64,000 bases of DNA from Anisakis pegreffii (taxonomy: Eukaryota > Nematoda > Chromadorea > Rhabditida > Anisakidae): assembly GCA_035041965.1 (NCBI GenBank), contig JAPYMA010000902.1:186001-250000 (forward strand), in the 5' to 3' direction. This document shows, one piece after another, positions 1-13,600 of this stretch (its first letter is position 1; each line of letters starts with the position of its first letter). Both the position numbers and the translations under genes were made by a program. The notes below the pieces were generated by a model, which made no database searches, had not been told where the DNA came from, and was given only the letters and a program-made list of their open reading frames with translations.

Positions 1-100
1 TTCGATTGGAAGGGGCATGCGTTAGGGACAGAGGTTAATGAGTTGATGTGGTGTGAGATGAAATGTAAACGAGAAATTCTGTGAATTGGTGAATGTTCAG

Positions 101-2093
101 GGTTATCAAAAATACGGTGAGCGTGAGTTACTGCTTATGGAAGAATTCTTGAAAGTCAAGTCGGATGTGAATGCAGCGCTGTGTGATTCGATCGATACAC
201 GCACAGTAATTGAGAAGATTCGCGAGCTGATTGCCCTTGGAAACGCATATATTGTTGAAATGGTATTATACAATATCTTTCTAATAATTGTTCGCATCGG
301 TTTGAAACAATTGCTTGTCATCTGAGAACCACACAAACAGCAGTAGCAGTTGTAGTGGAAGAAACAAGTTTTAGGAATATTCTCAGATTGTCAAATATTT
401 GCTTCATTTTCTAATCGATAGCTGATTTACTCATATGCATAAATGTTTTTTTCAGGAACGCCAGAATACAATTCCAAATTGTCTGCTCTTAAGAAATATT
501 GCTGCATATATGACATGGTTACTGAAAATTTTCGGAACGATACCTGAAAATATCGAGATCGGTTTCCCGATTGAGTCAAGGTAAACTTGTCATTTCATAC
601 ATCAGTATTATCGATGTTTGTGGTTGAACGGTTGAACGCATAGCTGATCACATTAGCATCATAGGATTGGCAATTACGGGATTGTGTGGCTGAGAGATCA
701 TTGTTTAAAGATTCATTGTATATGGTTGTATGAGGAATGATGTCGATAGCTCTTGATTGTAAGAAATCAGCTTGACAGACGTGCATGCAGATAAAAATAA
801 ATATTCTCTTTGCAATTGTTGCAAATAAGTTCGTTAATTCAGCGGGTCGGTTTCGTGCCTCGGTGCTCCTAGTACTTCGGCTGAATCAGTGCTAATGCCC
901 TATCTATTGGCACTGGCCGATTTCCGTGAGAAAGTTCGCAATATCGCCCGTGAGCATAAAGTTGTTGGCATTTTACAGGTTCATCACTTATTGATTATCT
1001 CATACTCTCTTAAAAATTCATGCCTGATGATTTGCGTAGAAAGCGGATGCATGGAAATACATTAAGGGTGTGTTTGTGTTTTTGAGGAGTGCGATCGTTT
1101 GCGAGACGAGGTGTTACCGGAGTTGGGCGTTCGACTGGAAGATAGGAGTTCACAGACTTGTGTGAAGCTGGTTAATCGAGAGACGCTCATTCGAGAACAA
1201 CAACAGAAAAGAGATGTGGAAATGGCGAAACAATTGGTGAGATCGTGTTGCTTTTATTCCCATAGCAGAGCGTTGCCAGACTATCAGTGCTTGTGTTGTT
1301 GCATCAATTTGCTATCGGATTCGATTGCAAGGCCTGTTGCAACGATCAGTTACACGGATCGTTATCACAGATGGTGACTCGAATCAGTGCGGTTGCTGGA
1401 AAACGATGGGAAAAGTTGGTAGCGTCGAAAGTAAGAGTAATAACAAAATAGAAATGTCTTAGACAATAAGTCAATAACAGAATCTTAGACAAAATAAGAA
1501 TCGAAATGAAAGTGTAAAGATCCCCAATTGACTAGTGCATAACATACTTATTACTTTCCTTCTCTGCTCGACTATTAAGTGGTCGTAACTGAACAACGTG
1601 ACATTTGTCTGTGAAATATGACTGCAATCTGGAGTATGTAAACGGAAGTAATTGAAGGAGAAAGAGCGCAAACAAAAGGAGAAAGAAGAAAGGGAAGCTG
1701 CAAAACGAATTCCACCGAATGAAATGTTTAAAAGGGGTGATGAAGCGACGAAGTATTCGAAGTACGACGAAAGGGGTATACCAACGCATGGTGCTGATGG
1801 CGAAGAGATTTCGAAGAAACAACGTAAAAAATTAGAGAAACTCTATGAAATGCAAAAGAAGAATTATGAACAGGTTTGTGGCTTTTTTTAAGGGTGATTG
1901 CGGCTTATATGAAACTTTTGTCTTTGCAAAAGACTTCGTTCTGCAATGAAATAATTTAGGAAGTGAGAAGAGAAAACATTTTCTGTTTAGAAGTTTTGCA
2001 ATGGTATTGATTGACATGAAGCGATTTTCATATTTGCAGGTTATATCTGCAGCAAATGGCACGACGCCGGAGGAGAAGGCTACAAAGGCGTAA
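101..2093 (+). CDS. cars-1: Cysteinyl-tRNA synthetase, cytosolic, C-terminal part (5' partial)
   Basis: Cytosolic enzyme that charges tRNA-Cys with cysteine. Only the last 280 residues are in the window; the class I catalytic domain with HIGH and KMSKS motifs lies to the left. Exons: 101-262, 456-580, 843-978, 1087-1236, 1658-1873, 2040-2093, with frame kept at every junction and TAA at 2091-2093. The first exons encode the helical anticodon-binding region, with [19 protein letters not shown] matching the animal DTRTVMEEMRALV segment. The third encodes a [21 protein letters not shown] stretch, and the fourth [15 protein letters not shown]. The fifth is a Lys/Glu-rich coil followed by IPPNEMF and [12 protein letters not shown], a signature of the eukaryotic C-terminal extension. 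The gene converges on che-3 and their stop codons lie 2.6 kb apart. Family assignment is firm. The exact acceptors at 1087 and 1658 are the least certain edges. Confidence 0.93.
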
Positions 2094-3654
2094 ATAAGCT
2101 TAATCATTTTATGATTTGTTTTGTCGAATCTTTCGGGGAAGGCAAAGTACTGCATCGATCATGATTCGTGCATAATACGGCTGAAATGTATGAAGGTTTT
2201 GAAAAGATGTTGATGTCTGCTTCAAAGCAGTCAGTTGATTTTATAGTCAACTTTAGGATACTTAATTGCTGGTTAATTCTGAGACTGAATCTGAACGGAA
2301 CGACATTTTTGAAAGAGATATTGCGTAGTGGTGACTCTTGTGAAAGCAGTGCTTTAACTCATGTTTTAAAGCGATCCTCTTTTGGTGTGTTTGTTTTTGG
2401 GTTTTTCCGTTTGTTTGTTCATCGGTTCGCGCATATTTATTTGATTGCACGTTGCCACCGTTTAATTGCAATGGTTTTACTTGTTCGTTCGTGGAGACGA
2501 TATTTGTTTGTTGTTTTCATGCCGAGAAGGTGGCCGTATTGTCTCTGCCTTCTCGGTGTTTCACCTCTTTTATGCGTATAATATCATTTCATCTTCGGGG
2601 TTATTACCGTTTCCATTTTGGGTTTTCATTTTGTTTTGTTCTTTCTACATTTGCGTCTTTTTGCATAAACCTTATATGTGATCATATGAATGAATCCAGT
2701 GAATATTATCACAGCCGTCGACATGCTGATATTGTAAATCTGTATTCTTGTAAAACTGTTCGAACAAATTCTCCGTTGAAATTGTGGAATTTTCTTGAAA
2801 CTGAAATGCCGCATTGCAGACAATTTCATCAAAAGCTGTCCATTCATATACTTTGTAATTTTTATTGCTCGAGAAAAATTCATTCCCAGTTAAAATGTTC
2901 GCCTTAACAAATAGCTGTGCGACATCTCTTTTGTGTGAATGGATTAGAAAATACAATAATTGAAAGTAACATTCGCCGTAGAAATTGATGCAAAACTCAA
3001 AACGAAGAATTTGTTTGGATTTGAAATTTGATAGTGAAATCGGTTATATAATTACTGTATTTAAGTCATGATCTGAGATAGCTGTGAAGTGTTCAGAGGT
3101 ATGGAAGACGACCTTGCAGTGATATTTGTTTTCAGTATTATTGATTATTGACTCACACCTGGATTTATTTCTGTGTCCATCCAAAACGGTTTTTCGATAT
3201 GCCAATCATTTTTATCTTGTATCCTTCACTGATCGAAGGATTCGGCTGAATTCTCGATGCAGTTATGAAAAGTATCTAATACAGTTGTTGAATCAATTCA
3301 ACGGTCAATTCGTGATCGTAACGTTCGTCGTTTTACTTTCGGTTAATGAGTTAGTTGTTTTTTGTGAATGTAACACGAATAAAATGTTGATTCAATTCCA
3401 ATAAAGAATTGTTGAGTGATTTTATGATTTGTTCAGAGCTATGATGCGAATGTGTGCTTAGAGATATTGTGATGGTCGTTGAACGACAAACATACAAACT
3501 GAAATTATAATTAGCAGAGTGAGTGAGCTTGTTGTGTTAATGTAAATTACTGATTCAATACAGTTAATCTTCTGTGCGAATCACATCACAAAGATGACTG
3601 TTCTCGATTGGAAGTGACTATTCATTGGAGCTTACCACAGCGCTTCACCATGTT

Positions 3655-3775
3655 TTTGGTAATGATAGCGACAGCGGAGTTTTTTGACGGAATTAACAGT
3701 TTTTAGTTCAGCGGATCAGAGATAGCGGAGCGATCGTTTTCGATAGCGTGCCCATCTCTGGAACTCTAAATATGT
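3655..3775. repeat. Degenerate small inverted-repeat element (related to 7531-7641)
   Basis: Rich in AGCGGA/TAGCG words and ending GTGCCCATCTCTGG. Read on the minus strand this end starts AGAGATGGGCA, close to the AGAGGTGGGCAATAGCG end of the element at 7531-7641. The shared GCTATC/CCGCTA body suggests an old copy of the same miniature family. No target-site duplication could be fixed, so the edges are approximate. Confidence 0.35.
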
Positions 3776-3776
3776 G

Positions 3777-3817
3777 ATTGTCAGGCTGATCAATTATGCA
3801 TTGTCAGGCTGATCAAG
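3777..3817. repeat. Two-copy tandem repeat, unit about 21 bp
   Basis: The words ATTGTCAGGCTGATCAA occur twice in direct orientation with a short spacer. No coding role is visible; it is intergenic. Confidence 0.6.
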
Positions 3818-4670
3818 TTATAGCATCATCGTCATCTTCAAGCTAACTATACCTTAGGGTTTGCGCAGAAAGTCAGTGGTTGGTTGCTACCATCGGTTTC
3901 ATGACATTCTCGAGAATGCATCTATCTTATAGAGGAATTTTGTTCAGTTCCTGAGATAGAACCTTATTTCTGAGGATTTGTTATGAATAATTCACTTATA
4001 ATGCCTATCACTTTATTCATAATTTAACGTAAAGTATCTGAGCAAAAAAGCTGTTTTCTTGAACATGTTAATAGATTTTGCTGAAAATTACCTGACCTGT
4101 TCAAAAAATAGCCGTTTCTTTCATCTTTTGATTCGTTTCGATAAGAAATACCAAAATTAAAGTCGGAGAATAGCTAATTCTGCGAAAATTTAACGTCAAA
4201 GATTCGTTGTTGAATGTAGTCAAAGATTCGTTCAAAAACAACAATTATTTTCAAATTGAAACACATCGTAATCATGGAAAATATCAGAATTTTGGTAGAA
4301 ATGGCTACTTCAGTGAGAGTTTCAACCGTTTTCAAGTAAATAAAATTCTGCTCAAGAATGACTGTTTCCCCAGTTTCATGTTTGCTTACCAGCAGCACAC
4401 TTTGCGATATCACTTATTCAGTTAATACTATTGTTGGTGTTGATTGAGATCGTTAATTAATAATTAATACTTATTAATTAGTGCGATACCACTGATTCAA
4501 TTAACTGATACTAGGTTTGGCTAGTGGTGATATTTTTTAGGGTGTTAAATACGGTACTATCTAGCAATCAGATCGAAATACGACTAAAATCGAAGACAGG
4601 GACAGAAGGGATGTGATAAGTTCAAACGTCGAAAAGATAATCGAGCAAAAAGGCGAGTGGTTGAGTGATG

Positions 4671-7600
4671 TTAATGAGTGGAAAGGAAGAGAGCCACGGA
4701 TGCGATCTGCCATTTTTGTGGATGTTGATTAGTGGGAATTTGAACTTGCGTGACGAGTTGCTGTCGATCTGGACTTGTGTACAGCGGTACGAATACAGAT
4801 TTGCTGCCGTCGTAAACATCTGGCTGATCCTTAAACTGTACTCGTAAAGCACAATTAAAATCATCTCTCAACGCTTCAAAAATCTGATAAAACCGTCGGA
4901 ATAAGCGATGAGTTTTTCTGAATGAATTTTTGCATATTTCGCTGAGGGCGAGAATGAAGTCGCAGAGCGAAGATGAAACATTCATAATCAATAGTCATTC
5001 TCAATTATAATGAGAACCAACCGTAGCGATCCATGCAACGCTCAGTTTTGGTGTTGGCGATAACGATGGTGACGAGGAATTTGTATCGGAGAGAGAGGAT
5101 TCAAAGAGAGCTCCTTGTATGTATAAACCGCTCAAATCCATAGTCAATTGATCGCTTAAAAGCGCTCTATCCCACGCAGTTGCTAGCTTCAACTCATCCA
5201 TACTCTTCTTCGTTTTTCTAAATGAGAAAAAGACAAATCAAAATCACTTCTCTTATCAATTTCCGTTATTCACTTCTTGTGGATACAGAATGAAGAAGTA
5301 ATATGTGAATGACAATAACCTAAGGTTGTACGCGTAGATCAGTGGTTCTCAGTCCGTGCCGTCATGGCTCTCTCACTTCAAAAAATCTAATAAAACCGTC
5401 GAAATAAGTAATGAAACGCCCAGAATGAATTTGTGCTTATTCAGAATCATTTGATTGCAATCATCGATCAAGAAGATTGTTGCCAAACATTCATCAGCGA
5501 TATTGAAATTAGTTTATTCTGGGGAGGGGAACCCCGTTTCCGTTCTTCCATCTCCGATACTTTTCAAGGTGATCGCACTTTCGGAATTGTCGACTTCCAC
5601 CTCCCCGACTTTTCCGGAATTGTCGGGATTGCTGTCTTCGATTTACCTCGTTCCCGATTTTTCTGGCTACTTTCTTTCCCGACTTTTTAGTCCATGATTC
5701 CTCCGGGATTGTCGGGACCCCATTCCCCGGAAATTTTCGGCAAAGCCCCGAATTATCCTCGAAAATTAATAAAATCAACGCGTCAAAAGCGTTAATTTGA
5801 TGCGATTTCATCAACACGTTTGCACATTTTATGCGACACCATAGTCTCATAAGCGAACTGCGCGAATTTATAGGTTTAGTTCTGTGGAATTCTAGGGTTG
5901 TGTTACATAATGTTGTTATAGCAAAAATCAGCTTGCTATGTGCCTATGGAGTCGTGTAGGTAAACCTCTCTACGAAGAGGTGAGGGAGAGGTTACTTTGT
6001 GGGATGAAGGAATATGAATAACGGAATACACAAATACAGAATGCACTGGACAAGAGAACGCCTATGAGAAGCACACTTATAGATGCTCTACTCGGAACAG
6101 CAGCAGAGTACCCATCTATTAGATAGTATTTTTAATTTACTCTCACTGTTCCGCGAGTATTTTATCTTATTTCGATAAAACTCTTGCAAGATATCGATTG
6201 TCTTCCACAAATAATTTATTAGAACTATGCGCCTACATTATAGCTAGTATATTCACTAGGTGCTGTTGCAACTCACCTAGCTGTTAACTGCTTCAAGGCA
6301 TTCAGCAAAGTGCCTGGTCGGAAAAGCTTAGATAGCTTGACGGAATTCGAGCGTAATTGTCCACTCTCGGCTGCACTCAACAACTCTTGTGTTGAATTTG
6401 CTCGATACATCAAACTCGCTAAATACTGCACCGGTTCAGTTGGTCCGGCCCAAATGCTTTGCCAACTGTCAGGTGTCTGCAAAAATAGATCGTCGAAGAA
6501 TAGGTTAACTGATGTTTATGAAAAATTTAACTGATCGTGAGCGAATTTTGACTGGATGATTGAGTAGAGGAGCAGCGATCACCTGATGAAGCATCAGGGA
6601 GTGTTGCAGTTTGATTGTAGCTGATGAAGGCTGCAGTATACCACGAAGACACTTGTTCAACACAGTCAGCGAGCGATGTACATCCTGCACCTGGAATCAA
6701 CGTAACATTCAGTCATCGTCTCTCTTTCAACAACGCACGCACATTTTAATTCACCACACTCACAAATTCCTTCCTACAAACATGAAGTTGATGAATTGTC
6801 AAATAATCTAATTTGCAGTCATCAAACAGAATGCATTCAAGAAAAATCTAACCAAAATGACCGCAAAAACGAATTCCAAAGATAAGCTCTCCACAAATGG
6901 ATCATCAGAGCTGATTGCTTGTGGGAGTTGCATCGAATGAAGCGACGAATGCGCATTCAGTCGTTTCCAAATGTTTAAAATCGGATTCAACAAGTTTTGT
7001 AATGTTGCTCTGAAAATGCACTGCTATGTAACGACATTCGAAAACGACATTCTTTTCTGGATTTTTTTTGACAAATAATATCAGCATGTTGAAAAATATG
7101 CGTGTACCTATCGAGTAAACTGTCAATACCACCGCCGATTTGCAAATTTCTAATCTGACGAATGGTTGCCTCTGACTCGATAACTTCCCATGAAGTACGT
7201 ATGTTATCCGGCAAGCCGAATAGTGCTGGCGTATCTTCAGTTGGAATGCTCTTTTCAATCGCTGCTATATAATCCTTAAAGATCTATTATTAATCATCAC
7301 AACTGCCTGCGGATGACTCGAGCCAGTTGAAGGTTCGCCTTAGAATGCTTTTCTTTTGGATGATTCCCCTTCACTCATCAGAGATCAATGAAGGGGACTC
7401 ATCCAGAATGTTCCTTCAGTCTATCATATGCATCACTCAAATGGCTATCACCAACCAACACCAAGCGCCAATGCGTTTTGCCCTACTCACCCAGCCGTTT
7501 CCCACCATCACATCTATTGCACACAGCTGATTGTAACCAAAGGAGGGCAATCGCGAGTCATTCCGCTAGCAGCGGAGTAGCTATGCCGCTATTTCGTCAG

Positions 7601-10600
7601 TTAGCGAAGTAGCGGAATAGCGCGCTATTGCCCACCTCTAACTGGAACTATTATAAAAGACTAACAACTGTTATAACACATAAGAAACAAATTGATGACA
7701 ATGACTGTTGCATGAAACAACTAAATGAAGAGACGACTATTAAAAAAAGAACAGTTACGAAATTTTAAATATGAAATTCAAACACACATCGAGTCTATTC
7801 GACGCAGGTATTTTTATATTCTTTGCAATTTCGTGTGACGTTGTTGAGATCATCGATGAATTGAAATAACTCAATAAGTAACCATTCAGAACATTCTCAT
7901 CGAACGGATTATCAATACGCCCACCGTATATTACGTTTTGCATCAATCCGTGAACGAATTGCCAGTCCGGTACTCAAATGATCTTATTTCATTTCGATTT
8001 TGGTTTGAGATCGATTTCAGCCATAAAAATACTGGTTTGATGCAATGCGATCACAGTTATAATTTCAAAAGAGTTATAAATTACGTCTGCAAATTTAGTA
8101 TTCATACTGCTGTCTGTATATTCAACAGTTGTTGCTATACACGACAAAGTTCATTTAAATGTGTCACCTTTTAAGTCGGATTTGGTCATTTGCTCAATCA
8201 AGACTTTGGCAGCCCGCAGATCCGCGTTGCTGAATTCGTAAAATTTGGACCACGCCTGTAAAATATGATGGCGCTCAAATGCTGTCCTTTAGGTAGATAC
8301 CTTTTCAAACCTATCTAATCAATCAACTATACAGATCTGATAAAGGAAGCCGATGGTCGCTGATTATTTTTGAGTAACTGAAGAACCCTCATTTTCGGAT
8401 CCATTGACCAGTCTATAGTGGAACGGTTAAAGCCGTTCGAAGCTGAAGTAAGCCGAACAGTAAGCAGTGGTGATATACCTGCGGTACAAAGGTTCTACGT
8501 TCCTGGATAAGAGCATGCATCCACGCTAATACGAAGAGACACTGCAGTCGAACTGCGCCCCCGTTCATACCACTGTCCCTCCACTGTGCATACGTTCGAT
8601 TCATGTTGTTCCTCACACCTGGCGGTGCTTCAAATGAAAGCTTCAATGATTCTTGCAGTAGCATCGAAGGGAACTTGTCATCCGGCTCGCTGGTCAACCA
8701 TATGCGGAAAGAGGGATGTCGTTGCAACATCGATAACTCCTGAATCATCAAGAACTGATGATCTTGACTAATTTCCTTCAACACTTCTTTTGTTCGCAGT
8801 CACGATAGGTAGTCTTACGGCTTCGAATGAATCACATATTGTGATTCAAAGATTGCTCAAGTTGTGTATGAGTGAATTCTTCAGCAGTGAACTAATCACT
8901 GGAAATGTTTATCATTCGGTTAGTTACGATTGGAATAATCTTTGAAATGTGCCTGAGGTATAGTATAATGCGTATAAAATTTCTTCATTAGATTCATTCG
9001 AACGACCTGATATCAGATGTAATTGCACAACTAAGTAGTGATGAGAAATAACCTTCTGAATAGCAGGCAAAGATGCAATCACAAGGTGTACGTTCTTCAG
9101 ACAAACCCAATCGCCATTCTCAGCTGCACTTCGCAGTGCCTCGATTGCGTTCTGCAGCTGACCTTGTCCCATTGGAACTTGGTGGAAACGACTCAAACCG
9201 ACTTCATTCTTCGCCAAGTCTTCCAAATCCTCAATAGTTATTAATAGGCGCTAAATTAAGCGAGATAATTCACAACGAAGATCAAATTCGATCTGATTTG
9301 AGCATTCTCTACTGATAAAGGAACGTACTTGCGAGGGATCAGCGCCGGCCGTTGTCATAATGAGGATAGGTTCCCTTTCATTACTCTCATTCTGCACTAA
9401 TGCCTTCAAATTGAGTAGTGATGCGCTTATCGAATTGATACCTGCAGAGAGTATTGAAGTGATATGCGTGTTCCAGATAATTTCTTCCGTGAACATTTCC
9501 TATGTTCGTGGATAGCAGCAGCATGACCAGAGTCTTCAGTTCTCCCTTTTTATCCCAACAAACAACTTTTTCTTTGACCCCCCGTTTAAGCTTGAAAATG
9601 TTCACGAAAGAATAAGGAGACAACAGGAAATCCAATGAAAGCTCCTTCGCAAAGAAGAACAGAAGTTCGGTTCATCATCATACTGATTAGATTATACTCA
9701 ACGACCTATGCGATCAAGACTCAAAATATTCAACTGAATTTCACTTCTGTACAGTACGAAACATGATCATTCATTCAAATTAACTCATCTGATAGCAAGT
9801 TGAAAGAGAAAGTTTAAATTGATGACCAGATTTGTTCTATGTAGAATGTGGTGCCTATTTCATCATTTTCTATTGAAAATAATACTAAGCAGGGCAAAAT
9901 ATTGATCATATCACAGTGAAGTATTCGTTTTCATATCTGCTATAGTCATGAACAGTGTTCGTCGGGGAGCAATTTTTTGCACGGGGGGGTCCCCGCGGGG
10001 AGTAAATTGGACGGGGGGTCCCGCGAAAAAGTCGGGGAGCAAATTGCGCGGGGGGGACCCTGTCGGGGAATGACCGCTCCCCGTGTTCCCCGACGGGGAG
10101 GACGGGGAGCATTTCAGCTCAATTTTTTAAACAAAATTTCAATTTTTTAAAGATTTTTCTTCTTTTTTAAGTAGTTCTCTTTCAAGTGCACCTTATACTC
10201 ACATTTCAAAACAAAAAACAAGACAGTATTGAAAGTGTTGCGGCTCTCTTTCACCATTTTCAGTTAAATGATCGCGATATTCGGGAAGGTTCGCACTCCC
10301 CGTCCTCCCCGTCGGGGAGCGAAATTGGACGAGGGGGGTCCCCGCGAAAAAGTCGGGGAGCAAACTACGCGGGGGGTCCCCGCGGGGAGTAAATTGGACG
10401 GGGAGGGGGTCCCCGCAAAAAAGTCGGGGAGCAAATTGCGCGGGGAGGGAGCGCTCCCCGCGTTCCCCGCCGGGGTCCCCGACGGGGACCCCGTTCCCCG
10501 ACGAACACTAGTCATGAATTGTGTTTACAAGAGTGGTGAATTTAATCAAATCGAACGATTTTTGTTAAATCTGATCAGAACCTAGGGCCTTCGTGGCGAA

Positions 10601-13600
10601 AAGAGTCATGGCCGTGTAAAGTCTGTCGGGCCGAATCGCCTGGATCAGGATCACTTTCTGGAAGGGTGTTATGAGTGAATCAATCGTGGAAGGAAAAACA
10701 GTTTCACAGTTTGGCGATCGTGCAAATTCACTCCATGTTCCTTGATCGCTCAATCGCAAATTATTGTAGAGAGTTGGTAAATGGCTCTGAAAATGACGGT
10801 GTTCAGATTAATGAGATTCACTAAATTTGTGCATCGCACTTCTGTTTCTTATAAATTCAAGTTTGACTCGAAGTCAACGTATGATGAAAAGGATTCTAGC
10901 TGGAACTATACCTGGATTTTAGCCACAGCACCTTTCCGGTCGTTTTCAATCCATGTGATCTGTTTGAGTGAAGGTTCGTCTCGAGACTCGCTAACAATTG
11001 AACCAGTGAAAATTTCCCATTCCTCAATTTGATATCACAAATTCAGTTTTCATTTACACAGCACAGTTTGTCGATACGACGAATCTGTTCACGAGAAGAA
11101 TTACTTTTCAATCAGCCAACAGATCTGCTCAAAAGTGTACTAGAAAGGAAATCGAAGCAGAAATATTCAAATCCGAAAGATAATTTCACATTAATATCAA
11201 CGACAAAATTTCAAACGGTAAAGCGGTCAAGTTTGAAATCTTATTTTGATTATCAATTCAACAAATGACGATTGTATAATGGTATTGAACGACTGCCGAA
11301 TTAATGAGACGAACATTCTTTTGGAAAAGGTTCGGTTGTGTTGAGTGGATGAAGTTAAGTGAGAACATCAAACGGTCTTTTTTGAACAGCGATCTCGAAA
11401 TATATTCAAAAACGGTATTCTGCAGGGCTCTCTTCAGCTTCTCAAATCGTGAAGAGCTGTTCGACGAATTCTGCAATAAAGCAAACCAATTTGTATTCGT
11501 TTCTTAGTGCTGTTACAGTCACGAGTTTACAATATTGTTAAATAATGATTCAATCACATGGTCAGAGTCTCGAAGACGTGAAAATTTGAGGTCATTGCAA
11601 CAAAAAGATTGCAGATGCTGTGGTGATTAAGAGATGCTGAGAGTTCATTCACTCTCTTTGCGATCATTTGAGCAATGCTTGAGATGACTCTTGAGATATC
11701 TTAAATGGATAGCACCAAAAGTTCGGTGACTCTCAGATGAATGATTTTATGGGTGCTGAAATGATCATGCGAAACTGGAAGCTATTGGCAGCATTTAAAG
11801 GGGTTTGATCAATAATTTTCAGCCAACTTACTTGACCATGCTTGACTATTGTTTTAGTGAACAGATTGATGATCGCATTCACGCTGAAGTCATACATGTG
11901 ATTGTGTGCATGTAAATCGCAAATGGCAAAGTACAATGCACTCGCGAACTCTGCTATTGGCAGGTAGGCGTCACGCTGCTGAAATAATGACATTATGAAC
12001 AGTGCGAACGAATCTGCTAGCAATTGATTCTTAAGATGACATCACCAACAACAAGCCTTTATGCACGATAACTGTCCACTAGTACAAACCTTTCATACCT
12101 AGAATTCTCGGTAATCAACGGCTCGCGTCATATGTGATTCGATCAACATTCGCAATATGAGAATGTGAAACCTAATTCATCCATTCAATCCCAAATCACT
12201 CAGCCTCGTAAATGTTTTCTTTACCTCCCACATCTGTGATATGTGCAACGTCTGCCCTGATCGCAGCAGTGCTTGAATCTACTGGCTTCTAGTCAGTAAA
12301 TTCTAAATTAGACTACCGAATCTCGAATGCAATTTCCTGCCATGAACATCTTCAATCAGTTACGGATAAATAATATCCCCGAAGACATTCCTGACAGTGT
12401 ATTTTGATTGATGATTCTTCCAAAGCTCGGAGGCATTAAAGGGATGAGATAGAACCTGATTCAACTCATTGCGCAATTTGTCTGCTTCTTGTAATGATGC
12501 GAAAACGTTGTCTGCATTCTCCTTGCTTTTGTTCAGTGAATCTAAGAGCTGATTATTTTGCAATAAACTTCCTTCGGAGGATGCCAATGCCTGAAAGAAT
12601 TCATCTTTCGAATGCACAAATACAATGATGAGTTCGTAAGCAAAAAATGAGTCATTCGTCGAAAAGAATTTCACCTGCAGCAGAACTTGTTCCAGTTGAT
12701 CCAGTTCCAGCTTTAATTTTTCAGCATTTCTCGTCAGTTCACTTGAACGACTTTCCAATTCAGGCTTCTCGATTTCTATCGCAATTCCCAACATCTGAAA
12801 AAACACACGACTTCTCGCTCCTTCAGCGCAAAACGGTTCATGTTATAAAATTTCCAAGCACTTAGAACTTCAGAGAGGATGAAATTCAAGTCACATCGAG
12901 ATGATAACATAGTGTTGATAATGAAACGTAGTGTTTCACTTTTATGTTGTTAACTTCTATTTTACAGAATAATCACTTTATGGAGTGTTTCATGCAGATC
13001 ATTAGAAATTAGGAGTGTTAACCTGAGAGGAAAGGCCAGATCGTGTTATTGAGAAATTGATTTCAGCAAATGCTGCTTTCATGCTGCGTGAAAGAGCCAT
13101 TTGAGTGTTCTTTGTGCAGAAATAAATGCGAAATTCAGCATTGTAGTCGATTGTTTTGTCACCGATTTGTGCAACTTGACGAGGACCTGAAATATGGTGC
13201 AAATTCAAGTGAAATGTTCAATATTGCTGAAATAAAGAGTCAACAACAACTATCAGACAAATGAATACAATTAACTTGATTCATTAGAAAAATAATATCA
13301 CGATTATTTGTTATAGATCTTGCGATATATTTGTTATCTTATACTGGCTGATACATCTGTGCGTATTACGAACCCTTCATCTTTCAGAACTGATCTCTTG
13401 CATTTTGATCACATTTAAGAGAATGGATATCCTTTCATCAATATTCGATTCTTTTCCGTATTTCTTCTTTCTAATGCCAGTCATCGCTTATTAACTTAAT
13501 GAAACCTCAGTCCTCCTATACAGTGTGCACAAAGCATCAACATTGTGTTAGTGAAGAATCCGGCATGAACAATAGTTAAATTGTTAGTTACTTTGTCAAC

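Larger units (their letters stand above)
2094..4670. other. Intergenic region between convergent cars-1 and che-3
   Basis: No gene recognised. Open frames here (for example 2168-2581 and 2452-2907) are low-complexity, Phe/Cys-rich and resemble no family I know, so I treat them as chance. The stretch should hold the 3' UTR ends of both genes. AATAAA hexamers occur at 3378-3383 and 3400-3405, but they lie 1.3 kb past the cars-1 stop and I do not assign them. Small repeats inside are listed separately. Confidence 0.6.

Noticed and set aside
2168..2907. Two long overlapping open frames downstream of cars-1
   Set aside because: Phe/Cys/Arg-rich low-complexity translation in T-rich DNA, no family resemblance; more likely 3' UTR or intergenic.
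10268..10585. 105-codon frame rich in Gly/Pro/Arg
   Set aside because: It lies almost wholly in the GC-rich arm of the hAT miniature element; codon pattern follows the repeat.
11029..11268. Plus frame and a minus-strand [12 protein letters not shown] candidate exon between che-3 exons 76 and 77
   Set aside because: Exon 77 ([10 protein letters not shown]) follows exon 76 exactly as in DYNC2H1, leaving this as intron.
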